In this document: positions 38,901 to 48,474 of the stretch, piece by piece
Numbering within the stretch: position 1 is the first letter of the stretch
How the letters are laid out: each line of letters opens with the position of its first letter
Source of the DNA: Micropterus salmoides
Lineage: Eukaryota > Chordata > Actinopteri > Centrarchiformes > Centrarchidae
Direction of reading: 5' to 3'
DNA: 64,000 nucleotides
NCBI RefSeq assembly: GCF_014851395.1
Contig: NW_024043372.1
Coordinates: forward strand, 9,375,490 to 9,439,489
Made by a program: the position numbers and the translations under genes
The notes under the pieces: generated by a model
The model's input: only the letters and a program-made list of their open reading frames with translations
The model's database searches: none
Told to the model about the DNA's origin: nothing

Positions 38901-41900
38901 ATCTAAGCTATTTGTCTCATCCCTAGCCACTAACTCATCATATCATTTACTTTATCAGAAAGCCCACAAATCAAAACTCCCTGTAGAGCGACTTAATTCC
39001 CACCCACTCTCTGATGCCCAAAGTCTCAGCTCCACAGAGTATTCTGTGACTGAACTAGAACGCTGGCGAAGGGAGAGAAATCTGTTGGAACGCTTTCTTT
39101 CCATGAACAGGATGGACAAAAATGTTTCTCATCTCAGCTATAAATGTTAAAAAAGAACTACAAATCAATGACCCCTCCTCCGACAAAGTAGTAGCCCACT
39201 GAGATGCTTTACTAGTAAATAAACCAATAAGTTTAATAAGACCTCAGATTCCCAGATCTCCGGAGTAATGCTGTACCGGACATGGTGAGGGGGACTATGG
39301 CTGGAACGCAGCGGGTGAAACACTCCCAGCCATGGCAGAGGAGATGGACAGGTGAGTGGTGATTTGATTAATATGGCAGCCGAGTTGAGCAATACTGGTG
39401 GTTGGGGTTCACAGGGTGTCTATGTTGTCCAACCAGAACACCTTGAGAGGCTAAAGCTCATCTGCTGGACTCTGTTGCTTTCTGCTGGGTATTCTGTTCT
39501 GGTTTGATTAAGAAGACCCAGAAGCAGACACAAACAATGGAGGGAGAGGTATAAGTAAAAGTTTTTAATGAACAACAATGAATGGATGAAAGGGGTTGCT
39601 GGGCTGACAAAGGCAAGAGGCAGGCAGGCTGAGGAGGGTTGAGTATGGCTGGGGATTGAGCTGAGGCTGCAGGTGGTGGTGAATGGCTGGATTGAGATGC
39701 TGTAACAGGAATCCTGAGGTACACGAGAAAAACCACATTAGCAAAAAGCACGAAGGAGAATCATAAAAACACACTAGAAGGTTCTCTGAATGCAAATCAG
39801 CCAAGAGTCACTGTAGCACAGAGTAGATGGAACAGTCTGGTGATGAGTGGCAGGAGACGTGAGGTATTTGAGCCGAGGGTTGATGAGCTGACTAAAGCCT
39901 GGTGTGGAGATGAACAAGATGCCAGGAGAGGTGAGCCGCGCCCACAACACATAAACACGGGAGGAGGTGACAGGGAAATCAAAGAAAAAACACAGGGAAC
40001 GATGGAGTTGAGGAGCTCCCTTGCTCAGTGGGTGCCTCCAGACGCCCAAACCAGGCTTATCAAAATGCTCCAGAATGAACCAGCAAGGGATCCACGATCG
40101 CTCCTCAGGACCAAAACCCTCTCAGTCCACTAAAAACTAGAACCCCCAGCTATGGGGTTCCAGGGAGCCAGGTGCCAGGAGAGGTAAGCCTCACTCCAAC
40201 AACACATACACACATGTACAGGAGGAGAGGAGGGGGCAGGAAAAACACAGGGAAAAGCTGGAGTCACAGCCAGAGTGGTGACAAATGAACTGATGTGTTA
40301 ATTTGTGTTTAAACTGCGGAGGCTGCCTGCCTGCATTACACATATGATCCGCACACAAGATTGACCCATCTGTCTTGGAATAGAGTAATAATAATAATTC
40401 TGAGGGATCAAAAAGTGGAGGTTCAGGAGGCCCCAGACCTCCATGTTTCCATGTTTAGCTACAGCACTCTGACTGGAGGAACAGGGGATCTGATACTTTA
40501 TTTACCCAAGTTACTATATTTACCCCCTCCAGATAGGTTTGTGCTGTGAACTCATGGGCAGACAGCGTGTTGTTAGTGATATTGAAGAGTCAGTACCCAC
40601 CACATCAGCATCTAACTGGACCTAAGTGACATTTGCAGGTATGTTTACATGCTGTTTAATGTGATTTAAAGAGCAGATATATATGCTGTAGCAACTGCAA
40701 TTTTATTTCAGTTACCTGATGGTTTAATTTGCATTCATTTATAGTAAATCACAACAAAAGCCGTCACCTTGTTACAAGCCTTGTACCCCCCCTCACCTTG
40801 TCTTATAGCAGTGAAGATCGAGCTGCTGTCTGCAAAGTCAGGCCAAGAGCTGTGAGGAAAGAAGATCGCTAACTATGTTAAACATATCAAACACAAAGTA
40901 AAACAAAATTCTGTTTAACTACACAGGAAAACTAATCCAATCTGATGATAGCTTCACCTGCTGGGAATAATACTGATGCAAAAAGTTAACATATCGAGCC
41001 TCTTGAGACCAACATTTGTCAAGGCTGAACGTCCCACTCTCTTTTAGAAGACAGTTTAAAGTATTACTTACTTCTGAAATCTGGTAGGTTCTTCCACCAA
41101 ATTTGTATTTAAAATTCCAGATTTCAGATTAAAGAGATAGTAAGTAACTGTAATCCAATACACTTTTTTTGTTAAATTCAGTGTGTATTTCCTCATGGTT
41201 TTTGTGTGTGCTCTGAAAAAAATCTGTCTAGAAAGTGGTGTGGAACTTGCCACACAACATCCAGCCAATCATCAATAGGTGGTGTTAGTGCTTGTGCACG
41301 TTCTATACACCAGCACATTCAAACATGCTGGACTCTATGCACCATGGCCGGCTCGTGACATACAGTGGGTACGGAAAGTATTCAGACCCCTTTAAATTTT
41401 TCACTCTTTGTTTCATTGCAGTCATTTTCCAAAAATCAAAAAAGTTCATTTTATTTCTCAGTAATGTACACTCAGCACCCCATCTTGACAGAAAAAAACA
41501 GAAATGTAGAAATTTTTGCAAATTTATTAAAAAAGAAAAACTGAAATATCACATGGTCATAAGTATTCAGACCCTTTGCTCAGTATTTAGTAGAAGCACC
41601 CTTTTGATCTAATACAGCCATGATTCGTTTTGGGAAAGATGCAACAAGTTTTTCACATCTGGATTTGGGTATCCTCTGCCATTCCTCCTTGCAGATCCTC
41701 TCCAGTTCTGTCAGGTTGGATGGTAAACGTTGGTGGACAGCCATTTTCAGGTCTCTCCAGAGATGCTCAATTGGGTTTAAGTCAGGGCTCTGGCTGGGCC
41801 ATTCAAGAACAGCCACGGAGTTGTTGTGAAGCCACTCCTTCGTTATTTTAGCGGTGTGCTTAGGGTCATTGTCTTGTTGGAAGGTAAACCTTCGGCCCAG

Positions 41901-44257
41901 TCTGAGGTCCAGAGCACTCTGGAAAAGGTTTTCGTCCAGGATATCCCTGTACTTGGCCGCATTCATCTTTCCCTCGATTGCAACTAGTCGTCCTGTCCCT
42001 GCAGCTGAAAAACACCCCCACAGCATGATGCTGCCACCACCATGCTTCACTGTTGAGACTGTATTGGACAGGTGATGAGCAGTGCCTGGTTTTCTCCACA
42101 CATACCGCTTAGAATTCAGGCCAAAAAGTTCTATCTTGGTCTCATCAGACCAGAGGATCTTATTTATCACCATCTTGGAGTCCTTCAGGTGTTTTTTTAG
42201 CAAACTCCATGCGGGCTTTCATGTGTCTTGCACTGAGGAGAGGCTTCCGTCGGGCCACTCTGCCATAAAGCCCCGACTGGTGGATTGCTGCAGTGATGGT
42301 TGACTTACTACAACTTTCTCCCATCTCCCGACTGCATCTCTGGAGCTCAGCCACAGTGACCTTTGGGTTCTTCTTTACCTCTCTCACCAAGGCTCTTCTC
42401 CCCCGATAGCTCAGTTTGGCCGGACGGCCAGCTCTAGGAAGGGTTCTGGTCGTCCCAAACGTCTTCCATTTGAGGATTATGGAGGCCACTGTGCTCTTAG
42501 GAACCTTAAGTGCAGCAGAAATTTTTTTGTAACTTTGGCCAGATCTGTGCCTTGCCACAATTCTGTCTCTGAGCTCTTCAGGCAGTTCCTTTGACCTCAT
42601 GATTCTCATTTGCTCTGACATGCACTGTGAGCTGTAAGGTCTTATATAGACAGGTGTGTGGCTTTCCTAATCAAGTCCAATCAGTATAATCAAACACAGC
42701 TGGACTCAAATGAAGGTGTAGAACCATCTCAAGGATGATCAGAAGAAATAGACAGCACCTGAGTTAAATATGAGTGTCACGGCAAAGGGTCTGAATACTT
42801 ATGACCATATTTCAGTTTTTCTTTTTTAATAAATTTGCAAAAATTTCTACATTTCTGTTTTTTTCTGTCAAGATGGGGTGCTGAGTGTACATTACTGAGA
42901 AATAAAATGAACTTTTTTGATTTTTGGAAAATGGCTGCAATGAAACAAAGAGTGAAAAATTTAAAGGGGTCTGAATACTTTCCGTACCCACTGTAGGCGA
43001 TAGAGGCGGTCAGATGTTGGGGGGAGGGTCACAAGAGAAAGTTTTTGACTCTGCGCAAATTAACGCCGCCCGGCTGATGCAACACCGGTGTAACGCTGTC
43101 ATAGTGGACCCACCTTGCACTGAGTCGCAGCCAGTTTGTGACAGAGTGGCAACATAGCTGGTAGAGTTTTGTTATATAAACATCTAAAAACTGAGGTGAA
43201 ACTTTGTTCTGTGGATCTACAGGAGAAAACATATTTAAAAGCAATGTAGAATGCCCAAGAACCTTCTATTTTCATATTTTGAAGTGTTGCGTGCTGCCCG
43301 AATTTTGTGTTTCCCTTTACATAAATAAAGATCACCAAAAATTGATGCAGAAAAGGCAGCAATTTGTGTAAAATGTAACACCAGAATACAGGAAATTAAG
43401 TCTCAAGACCCCCACACCCTGCATTTAATAAGTGTCCACTCCAGTGTTGAAACAAAGTTGGGGCAGCCAAAGAGGAAAAGGTCTGAAGAGTATAAACAGA
43501 AAAGAAAGGGGATTTGAAATTTAGGTTGGTGGAGCTTCTGAGGGAGCACTGAGGGGAGGGGTGTATTTGTTTGGCAATTAAGGTCAAATATCAAAATCCT
43601 ACAGAATCACTTACTCTCCCTGTAACTTAACTAGCAGTCTTGATTTTTCCACCCAGTTAGTCAAGATCCTGTAAACCAACAGTAAACTGACATAGAAATC
43701 AAAGATAGATTTGTGTGGAGCCCCTAAACTGACAAAATGGATTAATTGGACTGGTGGTGAAACAAAAGGCTTTACTATTCTTTACCAACTAATTAAGAGG
43801 TTATGTATAAAGCTATCTTTTAACACTGTATTTTAATTATTTAACTAACATTATTATTTATTTTTTGAATCAGTTATATTTTTTACATGTCTGATAATGT
43901 TTAATGCTTTTTGTCAGCATGGGGGCTTCACAGAGTTGACAAAATGTAGTTCTTTTGCTTAGTAGAAGAAAGTCTCAGAAACTTTCGGATCATATACTTT
44001 AATAAACAACTAAGAAGAAATAATTACAGTATTGCAAATACAGCAATGGAGAAGACAGCAAAGGAACAAGCAGAACTTTGATCAAACTAAACATCTGAGG
44101 GAAATATTTTTAATCTTTGTTTCAATTACACCGACCTCCTGCCTTCTTCCTTCCATTTGTTGTGCTCCAGCAGACTCTGCTCAATCATGTACTGTGTAGC
44201 TGCATCAAATTCATCTTCATCATCCACACCCTCTATCCCATATTGCTGAAGCTCCAT
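22505..44257 (-). CDS. asb14: Ankyrin repeat and SOCS box protein 14, full copy (12 exons)
   Basis: Predicted substrate receptor of an Elongin-B/C-Cullin-5 E3 ligase. Exons in transcript order: 44257-44136, 40849-40797, 32721-32587, 32453-32301, 28148-27903, 27217-27046, 26908-26803, 26174-25995, 24161-24033, 23869-23741, 23005-22852, 22722-22505. All phases agree; total 1797 bases including TAA, 598 residues (human about 587). Exon 1 starts at MELQQYG and encodes an acidic, ubiquitin-interacting-motif-like helix. Exons 3-9 encode ankyrin repeats such as GWTPLHEAAAQSN, GKTPLFLAVERG, GRCPLHEASELG and GISPLHSAAAGG. Exons 11-12 give a SOCS box: BC box CLQHLCRLRIRRCLG and Cul5 box FLPLPGRL, then YILYREYDLYG. 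The YDDERKS and GWT/AWT-NCVIKD segments fit ASB14 better than ASB15. Intron 8 has a GC donor. Introns 1, 2 and 4 hold most of the transposons. Exon 1 follows a 3' splice site (44284-44285), so a 5' UTR exon lies further right. Confidence 0.9.
24850..25773 (-). mobile_element. Non-autonomous TTAA-target transposon, copy B, in asb14 intron 8
   Basis: TTAA flanks AGGGGCTATATGTAG at the left and CTACACATGGCCCCT at the right. Internal sequence near 25000-25150 is the reverse complement of 22200-22330 in copy A, including the TTTGTGTTGG and GGTGTTAGCAGAC stretches, so the two copies are in opposite orientation. No transposase seen. Confidence 0.7.
26917..26984 (+). repeat. (AC)n microsatellite next to an asb14 splice acceptor
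   Basis: More than 25 AC units, read as (GT)n on the gene strand, end nine bases before the AG of the exon-7 3' splice site. The plus-strand asb14 copy has a much shorter tract at the same place (50387-50401). Confidence 0.95.
28463..29189. mobile_element. Fold-back element with a tRNA-like block in each arm
   Basis: The ends are inverted: GAAGCCCTAAGCGGCCATCC at the left, and at the right the complement of GAAGCCCTAAGTGACCATCC. Further inside, 28700-28760 and 28955-29000 are also inverted copies (CCTCTTCAACAAAGTTCTTT against AAGAACTTTGTTGAGGAGG). Each arm holds a tRNA-like segment, 28618-28680 on the plus strand and 29025-29075 on the minus strand. The interior is non-coding. It lies in asb14 intron 4. 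Confidence 0.65.
28618..28680 (+). other. tRNA-like segment (pol III box A present, box B weak)
   Basis: TAGCTCAGTTGGTAGAGCAC is a good box A/D-arm. The expected T-arm box B is degraded (TGTGCGATCCT). It does not close a clean acceptor stem, so this is a SINE-like or pseudo-tRNA segment rather than a working tRNA gene. Confidence 0.55.
29310..31636 (+). mobile_element. Rearranged Rex1/Babar-like non-LTR retrotransposon
   Basis: 5' part: endonuclease domain fragments, e.g. CFTESWL, VAVYIPPQA and LIVLGDVNRTN (29570-30040). Middle: reverse transcriptase start KAPGPDGVSPSCLKICA (30175-30240). 3' part: RT C-terminal segment around TVRTAEKIIVANL and an end with GGCAATAAAGCTGATTCTG followed by GATTCT repeats at 31612-31636. 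Frames are broken many times. The endonuclease block 29690-30030 and the C-terminal block 30458-30552 are each repeated (30553-30885 and 31029-31122). It is a dead copy in asb14 intron 4. Confidence 0.8.
31696..31714 (+). promoter_or_regulatory. CTCF-like motif
   Basis: TCGCCCCCTGCTGGCC resembles the reverse complement of the CTCF core, with about two mismatches. It lies in asb14 intron 4 between a LINE and the next exon. Sequence match only. Confidence 0.3.
32880..33462. mobile_element. MITE, probably PIF/Harbinger type
   Basis: The left end reads AATTTATACTTCTGTGTCAA. The right end, reverse-complemented, reads TGATTTATATTTCTGCGTAG. Sub-terminal GGCGTAGG/CCTACGC-type motifs recur in both arms. 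About 580 bp, no protein. It lies in asb14 intron 2. Confidence 0.6.
34828..36423 (+). mobile_element. Nearly intact Tc1/mariner transposon A
   Basis: A 1596-bp element flanked by TA. Inverted repeats of roughly 200 bp start CAGGTGCTGGTCATATAATT on the left and match the complement of the right end (GACCAACACCTG). It encodes one uninterrupted transposase at 35145-36137. The element is inserted in a SINE that is itself inside a gypsy remnant, all within asb14 intron 2. Confidence 0.9.
35145..36137 (+). CDS. Tc1-like DD34E transposase (open, with catalytic-loop deletion)
   Basis: 330 residues from MGKTADLTAVQ. The N-terminal paired-like helix-turn-helix has KEAGCSQSSVSKHI. Catalytic residues are visible in VMFSDESKF (first Asp), FQQDLAPAH (second Asp) and NPIENLW (Glu). 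It ends in GAPTKY, as usual for the family. The segment before the Glu reads LNWPDLNPIEN, whereas Tc1 transposases normally have WP-x-x-SPDLNPIE. Four residues therefore seem to be missing by an in-frame 12-base deletion, which would shorten the spacing between second Asp and Glu and probably inactivate the enzyme. The start at 35145 was chosen over an upstream ATG at 35106 because family proteins begin MGKT. Confidence 0.85.
   Translation: MGKTADLTAVQKTTIDTLHKEGKTQKVIAKEAGCSQSSVSKHIKREAKGRKRCGRKKCTSNRDNRTLERIVKQNPFKNVGEIHKEWTAAGVSASRTTTHRRMQDMGFSCCIPCVKPLLNKTQRQKRLAWAKDKKDWTAAEWSKVMFSDESKFCISFGNQGPRVWRKKGEAENPCCLKSSVKFPQSVMVWGAMSSAGVGPLCFLRSKVNAAVYQEVLEHFMLPAADQLYGDADFIFQQDLAPAHSAKATSTWFKDHGIPVLNWPDLNPIENLWGIVKRKMRYARPNNAEELKATIRATWALITPEQCHRLIDSMPCHIAAVIQAKGAPTKY
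37458..37540 (+). mobile_element. hAT terminal fragment
   Basis: CAGGGGTTGGCAACCTTTA followed by GAGCCACTTTTGGCCA is a typical hAT element end. A matching opposite end was not found, so the element is truncated or its extent is unknown. Confidence 0.5.
38773..39150 (+). other. Unrecognised open frame of about 125 codons
   Basis: The frame is rich in Ser, Leu and Arg and includes SLDRLRSWLSNQIHRKIR and VTELERWRRERNLLERF, which look helical or coiled-coil-like. No family is recognised. It lies inside asb14 intron 2 on the opposite strand, among retroelement debris, 350 bp from the second gypsy fragment, and lacks visible splice partners. It may be a fragment of an unknown transposon protein or of a displaced host gene. 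Confidence 0.3.
39497..40160 (-). mobile_element. Ty3/gypsy fragment, copy B (integrase tail plus LTR)
   Basis: On the minus strand an integrase chromodomain-like tail (GPEERSW-type segment, about 40140-40060) is followed by the LTR-like block 40040-39497. That block aligns with 34200-33684 of copy A (shared GTTGATGAGCT, GGTGTGGAGATGA and CAACACATA stretches). The rest of the element is absent here. Confidence 0.65.
41363..42993 (-). mobile_element. Tc1/mariner transposon B with a single frameshift
   Basis: TA-flanked, 1631 bp. The ends are CAGTGGGTACGGAAAGTATT and its complement, within long inverted repeats of about 200 bp. The transposase is on the minus strand in two overlapping frames: N-terminal part 42621-42160 (paired-like domain, MRSKELPEELRDRIV) and C-terminal part 42203-41580 (LWSDETKIELFG, FQQDNDPKHTA, SPDLNPIEHLW, ending GASTKY). 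The break is at a seven-T run, 42192-42198 (A7 on the coding strand). It lies in asb14 intron 1. Confidence 0.9.
43228..43430 (-). repeat. hAT-associated repeat fragment
   Basis: Shares ACCAGAATACAGGAAATTAAG and TTGRTGCAGAAAAGGCA-like stretches with 58870-59060. Probably the remains of one transposon family. No coding content. The surrounding 42994-44135 shows nothing else recognisable. Confidence 0.45.
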
Positions 44258-44389
44258 GATATCCACATAAGGGGTCCTGGGCCCTGTTGAAAAAGGGAAA
44301 ATTTTAAGATTTATTTCAATGAACTTGTGTCTGATATGCAAGTCAGTGTTACATCATGGACACTACATCGCATAAGTATGTAGACACTG

Positions 44390-44625
44390 AAACTGTGTGT
44401 AATAGATCATTTGTCATTCCAAATCCATGGGCCCATCTGCTCCCATTCAGCCACTAGAGCATTAGTCAGATCCAACACTGATGATGGGTTATAAGGTCTG
44501 GCTCCTATGGCGCTCCAGTTCATTGAGGTCAGGGCTCTGTGCAGACCAGTCAAGTCCTTCCACACCAAAGACCATTCTTTATGGACCTGGCTTTCCACAA
44601 GGACACTGTCTGAAGTTGAATCTTG
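44390..44625 (-). mobile_element. Decayed Tc1-like transposase fragment
   Basis: The minus-strand translation resembles the region after the second catalytic Asp of a Tc1 family (VHKEWSLVWKDLTGLHRA followed by SSVLDLTNALVAEW). Related to the fragment at 45300-45545. No intact catalytic motif. Confidence 0.55.
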
Positions 44626-44865
44626 ACTAGAATAGCATCCCGCAAAGTCTCAAATCAGTGCAGAACTTTAAAAAGCATTTTAAAATAATTTATTAAGCAC
44701 TCTTATTGTTTATAACAGCAACATCCCTGTTTTAAATCCAACATAGGATCTTAGCTCCATGTCATCTATCTTGCTCTCTCCCCGTGTTTCCTATCAATCT
44801 CTACTGTCAAACAGACCATTTCCAGTTTTCTTGCCAAAATATAATTATATATAATGACAATCACT

Positions 44866-45185
44866 ATAGGTTTTTACCTTGTGGTTTTGTCTTGTGTCGT
44901 TGTTTTGATTCTCTCGACTCGGCCGTGGAGTCCCTGCAGATTCTGGAGAGGATCTTTGCTGTTGCTGAAAATGGCAGGAGGTGTCTCTGACCTATGACTT
45001 AAACTACAGCCTACGTGGAAAAGCGGATCCAATATCTGTTACTATATTTACCTCCTACTAAGTTTATGCAACAAACTAACAGCCGACAGTCAGTGTGTCC
45101 GTCAGTGTGTCCTCTGTTGACCACCTACCTCCATTTCTAACTTTACTGCCCTCTGTGCAGTGTGTATGTACCCTAACACCTTTAA
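44866..45185 (+). repeat. Local repeat unit, copy 1
   Basis: Aligns with 46551-46925 over roughly 320 bases (TTTTTACCTTG, CCTCGACTCGGC, GGATCTTTGCTGTTGCTG, TGTTACTATATTTACC, TGTGTATGTAC). A weaker third relative is at about 40480-40580. Function unknown. Confidence 0.7.
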
Positions 45186-45299
45186 TTAATTAATTACATA
45201 CAGAGCACACAGCAGTATGGGGAAACTGTGTGTAATAATTAAACTTTTGATTCCAGATACATTGGCATTAACGAACTGCTGTAACCGCCTTCTGGTTTC

Positions 45300-45545
45300 A
45301 GAATTTCCACCATTTTTCCCAATCAGCCACAAGAGCATTGGTGAGGGTGATAAGGTCTGGCTCCCAGTTCATCCCAAAGGGAATATGATCAGGGCTCTGT
45401 GCAGGTCAGTTCTTCCACACCAAACTTGGAAAACCATTTCTTCATGGATCTGGCTTTGTGCATGGGAACACTATCATGTCGAAAGAGGATAAGTTGTTTA
45501 AATTTGCTCCTCGACTTTAGAATAGCACCCAGGGGATTTAAGTGA
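45300..45545 (-). mobile_element. Decayed Tc1-like transposase fragment
   Basis: The minus strand encodes FRHDSVPMHKARSMKKWF followed by SKFGVEEL, recognisable as the second catalytic Asp region of a Tc1 family. Truncated on both sides. Confidence 0.65.
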
Positions 45546-46508
45546 CATTTAATGTGGCACAGTTGTTGGTGCCAGACGGGCAGGTCTGAGTATTTCAGAA
45601 ACTCTACTGGGATTTTCAAGCACAACCATTTGTAGAGTTTACAGAAAATGGTATGAAAAAGAGAAAATATCCATTGAGCAGTTGTGTGGATGAAAATGCT
45701 TTGTTGATGTCAGAGGAGAATGGGCAGACTGGTTCGAGATGACAGAAAGGCAACAGTAACTCATATAACCACCCGTTACAACCAAGGTATGTAGAATACC
45801 ATCTCTGAATGTGCAACACATCAAACCTTAAACCAGATGGGCTACAGCAGCAGAAGACCACATTGGGTGCCACTCCTGCCAGTTAAGAACAGAAAACTGA
45901 GGCTACTATTTGAAAAACGTTGCCAGGTCTGATGAGTCTAGATTTCAGCTGTGACATTCAGATGGTAGGGTCAGAATTTGGCGTAAAAACATGAAGGCAT
46001 GGATCCACCCTTCCTTGGATCAACGGTTCAGGCTGCTGGTGGTGGTGTAATGGTGTGGGTGATATTTTCTTGGTACACTTTGAGCCCCTTAGTACCAATT
46101 GAACATTGTTTAAACGCGACAGCCTACCTGAGTATTGCTGCTGAACATGTGAACCCATCTTCTTCCAGCAGGATAATGCACCATGTCACAAAGCTCAAAT
46201 CATCTCAAACTGGTTTCTTGAACATTGAGCTCACTGTACTCCGATGTCCCTCCACAGTCACCAGATCTCCATCCAATAGAGCACCTTTGGGATGTGGTGG
46301 AACTGGAGATTTGTATCATGGATGTGCAGCCGAAAAATCTGCAGCAACTGCGTGATGCTATCGTGTCAATGTGGACCAAAGTCTCTGAGGAATGTTTCCA
46401 ACACCTTGTTGAAAATATGCCACGAAGAATTAAGGCAGTTTTGAAGACGCAAGGGTCCAACCCAGTACTAGTAAGGTGTACCTAATAAAGTGGCCAGTGA
46501 GGGTGTAT
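45545..46508 (+). mobile_element. Decayed Tc1/mariner element C
   Basis: The plus strand carries transposase remnants: a helix-turn-helix region (45600-45900), QQDNAPCHKA-like residues in broken frames near 46165, then PQSPDLHPIEHLWDVVE and LQQLRDAIVSMW. It ends with GGTGTACCTAATAAAGTGGC, the inverted repeat of this fish Tc1 family. The 5' inverted repeat is missing and several frame breaks exist. Confidence 0.8.
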
Positions 46509-46550
46509 TATGACACTCACTGTGGGTTTCTGTGCTGACAGATCTCACTG

Positions 46551-46925
46551 GGTTTTTACCTTGCGGTTTTGTTTTGGGTTTTTGTTTTGGTTCCCTCGAC
46601 TCGGCTGTAAAGTGCTAGCAAATTCTGGAGACGATCTTTGCTGTTGCTGGCAGGAGGAGACGTCTCTGACCTGTAACTTAAACCAGAGCTGGATGCCTAC
46701 TTGGAAAAGGGGATCTGGTACTTGTTACTATATTTACCCTCTCCGGCTAAGGTTACACAGTGAATTTATCAACAAACAGACAGTGTGTGACTGTAGGACA
46801 GACCACGGCTGGATTAATGTGTTAATGGCCTAAATATTCAGTTTTGGGCCCCTGTTGATACCCTACCTCAACTTCTGACTTTACAGCACCCTGGGTAGTG
46901 TGTATGTACATCATCACCTTTAATT
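46551..46925 (+). repeat. Local repeat unit, copy 2
   Basis: Partner of 44866-45185, in the same orientation, about 1.7 kb downstream. Tc1 element C and a Tc1 fragment lie between the copies. Confidence 0.7.
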
Positions 46926-47394
46926 TAGGGCTGCCACTAATGATACATACAAAGAAAATCCATCACATTTTGCCTAAGATCTATGTGATGTTATCTTGTT
47001 TTGGTCGACCAACAGTCTGAAACCCAAAAACATTCAGTTTACAACAATATAAAAGAGAATAGGAGCAAATCCTCATACTGTAGAATCTGGATCTGGAGAA
47101 TGTTTAGCATGTTTGCTTGAAAAAAAAACTGCAAACAATTAAGCAATAGTTGCAGATTCATTTTCTGGCCCCTGATTTCATTGATTATCAACTAATCATT
47201 GCAGCTCTACACAGCAGCTTCATTACTTGCCCAAAGACCAACAACTAGTAGAACTGTATAGCCCTGTGTGTCTGTTAGTTTGTGGTGATTTGATTAAACA
47301 AATATGGGAATAGGCAGTGTAGGAATATGCAGCATGTGTGTACAATATAAAGTAGAATAATTAAGGTCTTACAATTTTGGCTTCTATATAAAAA

Positions 47395-47600
47395 ACTAAC
47401 AAACCCAGCAAGGGCCAGTCTGCAGGAGGCAGCAGTGGTTCTAATCGTGGGGTTAATATTTCAGTCCTGGGCTCCTTCTGTCCTAAAGTGCTCTTGGGCA
47501 AGACACTGAACACCAAGTTTCTCCTGATGGGCAGACCCGCACCTTGCTTTTCCAAATGGCAAACTGGAAAGCACTTAGTATACTGAGGTAAAAATACCAA
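47395..47600 (+). mobile_element. SINE-like fragment
   Basis: GTGCTCTTGGGCAAGACACT with AACACC following is the conserved body of a common fish tRNA-derived SINE. The tRNA head is poorly preserved. Confidence 0.5.
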
Positions 47601-48474
47601 GGAAGGTTAAAATCAAGGGCAACTGTATGTGGTTACAGCTCCCTGATACTTGAAATGAATTGTAATGCAAAGCCTGCACTAGCTACAAATGGACTTTAAA
47701 GGTTCAAATTCTATAACAAATTTGTAATTAATCAAATTACAAAAAACAATTGACAAATAGTAATCATGGGACAGTTATCCTACCTTGGGACAAGGGCAGC
47801 TAACATTAACAGGAAACAAATACAATGTAAAGGATAATGATACATCTGTATATAATATAAACTGCCGGCATACCTGACCTTTGTATCCAACTGGACACAA
47901 AGCATGTTATTTTATTATCTGTGTGGGACCATTCAGCTGTTAAAGGTTAAAACTAAATCTGACTGCTGAGGTTCAGGGTGCTTGAAGATGCAGCTCATGT
48001 GAAACACTTGGAAGTGCACACTGGAGCCACGTGTTTTACCTAATTTTCCGTCTCATGTGCATCTGATGGAACCGATGTGTTTCAGTTTTAATAATTTCAG
48101 CTGTCCAGGGTTCCTACACATTTTCCATTTCAAAATTCCAAACTTTTCCACTCAAATTTCCAGACATCTCGGTAGATTATTCTGAACATATTTGACATCT
48201 GAGTACAAATAGCTTGATGTTCATTATGTAAATAAATTGTTTTAAATTCCAACTTTTAATGTGTATGTTACATTCTTACCATGTTTGCTATCATGTTGTC
48301 AAATCAATGCCAGAAGATTGTAGCTTGGTAATGCAGCTCTTACAAATCATATAACACCAAACCATATGCAGAAACTTGGAAGATGTTCCCCTGTCAAACA
48401 TCTCTGCTCATAGTAAACTAACCCATACTCATGTTATTGTCCCTTAATATATTGAATAAATAATATAATATTCC

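Noticed and set aside
41580..42621. Two separate transposase genes
   Set aside because: They are the two halves of one Tc1 transposase broken by a single frameshift at 42192-42198.
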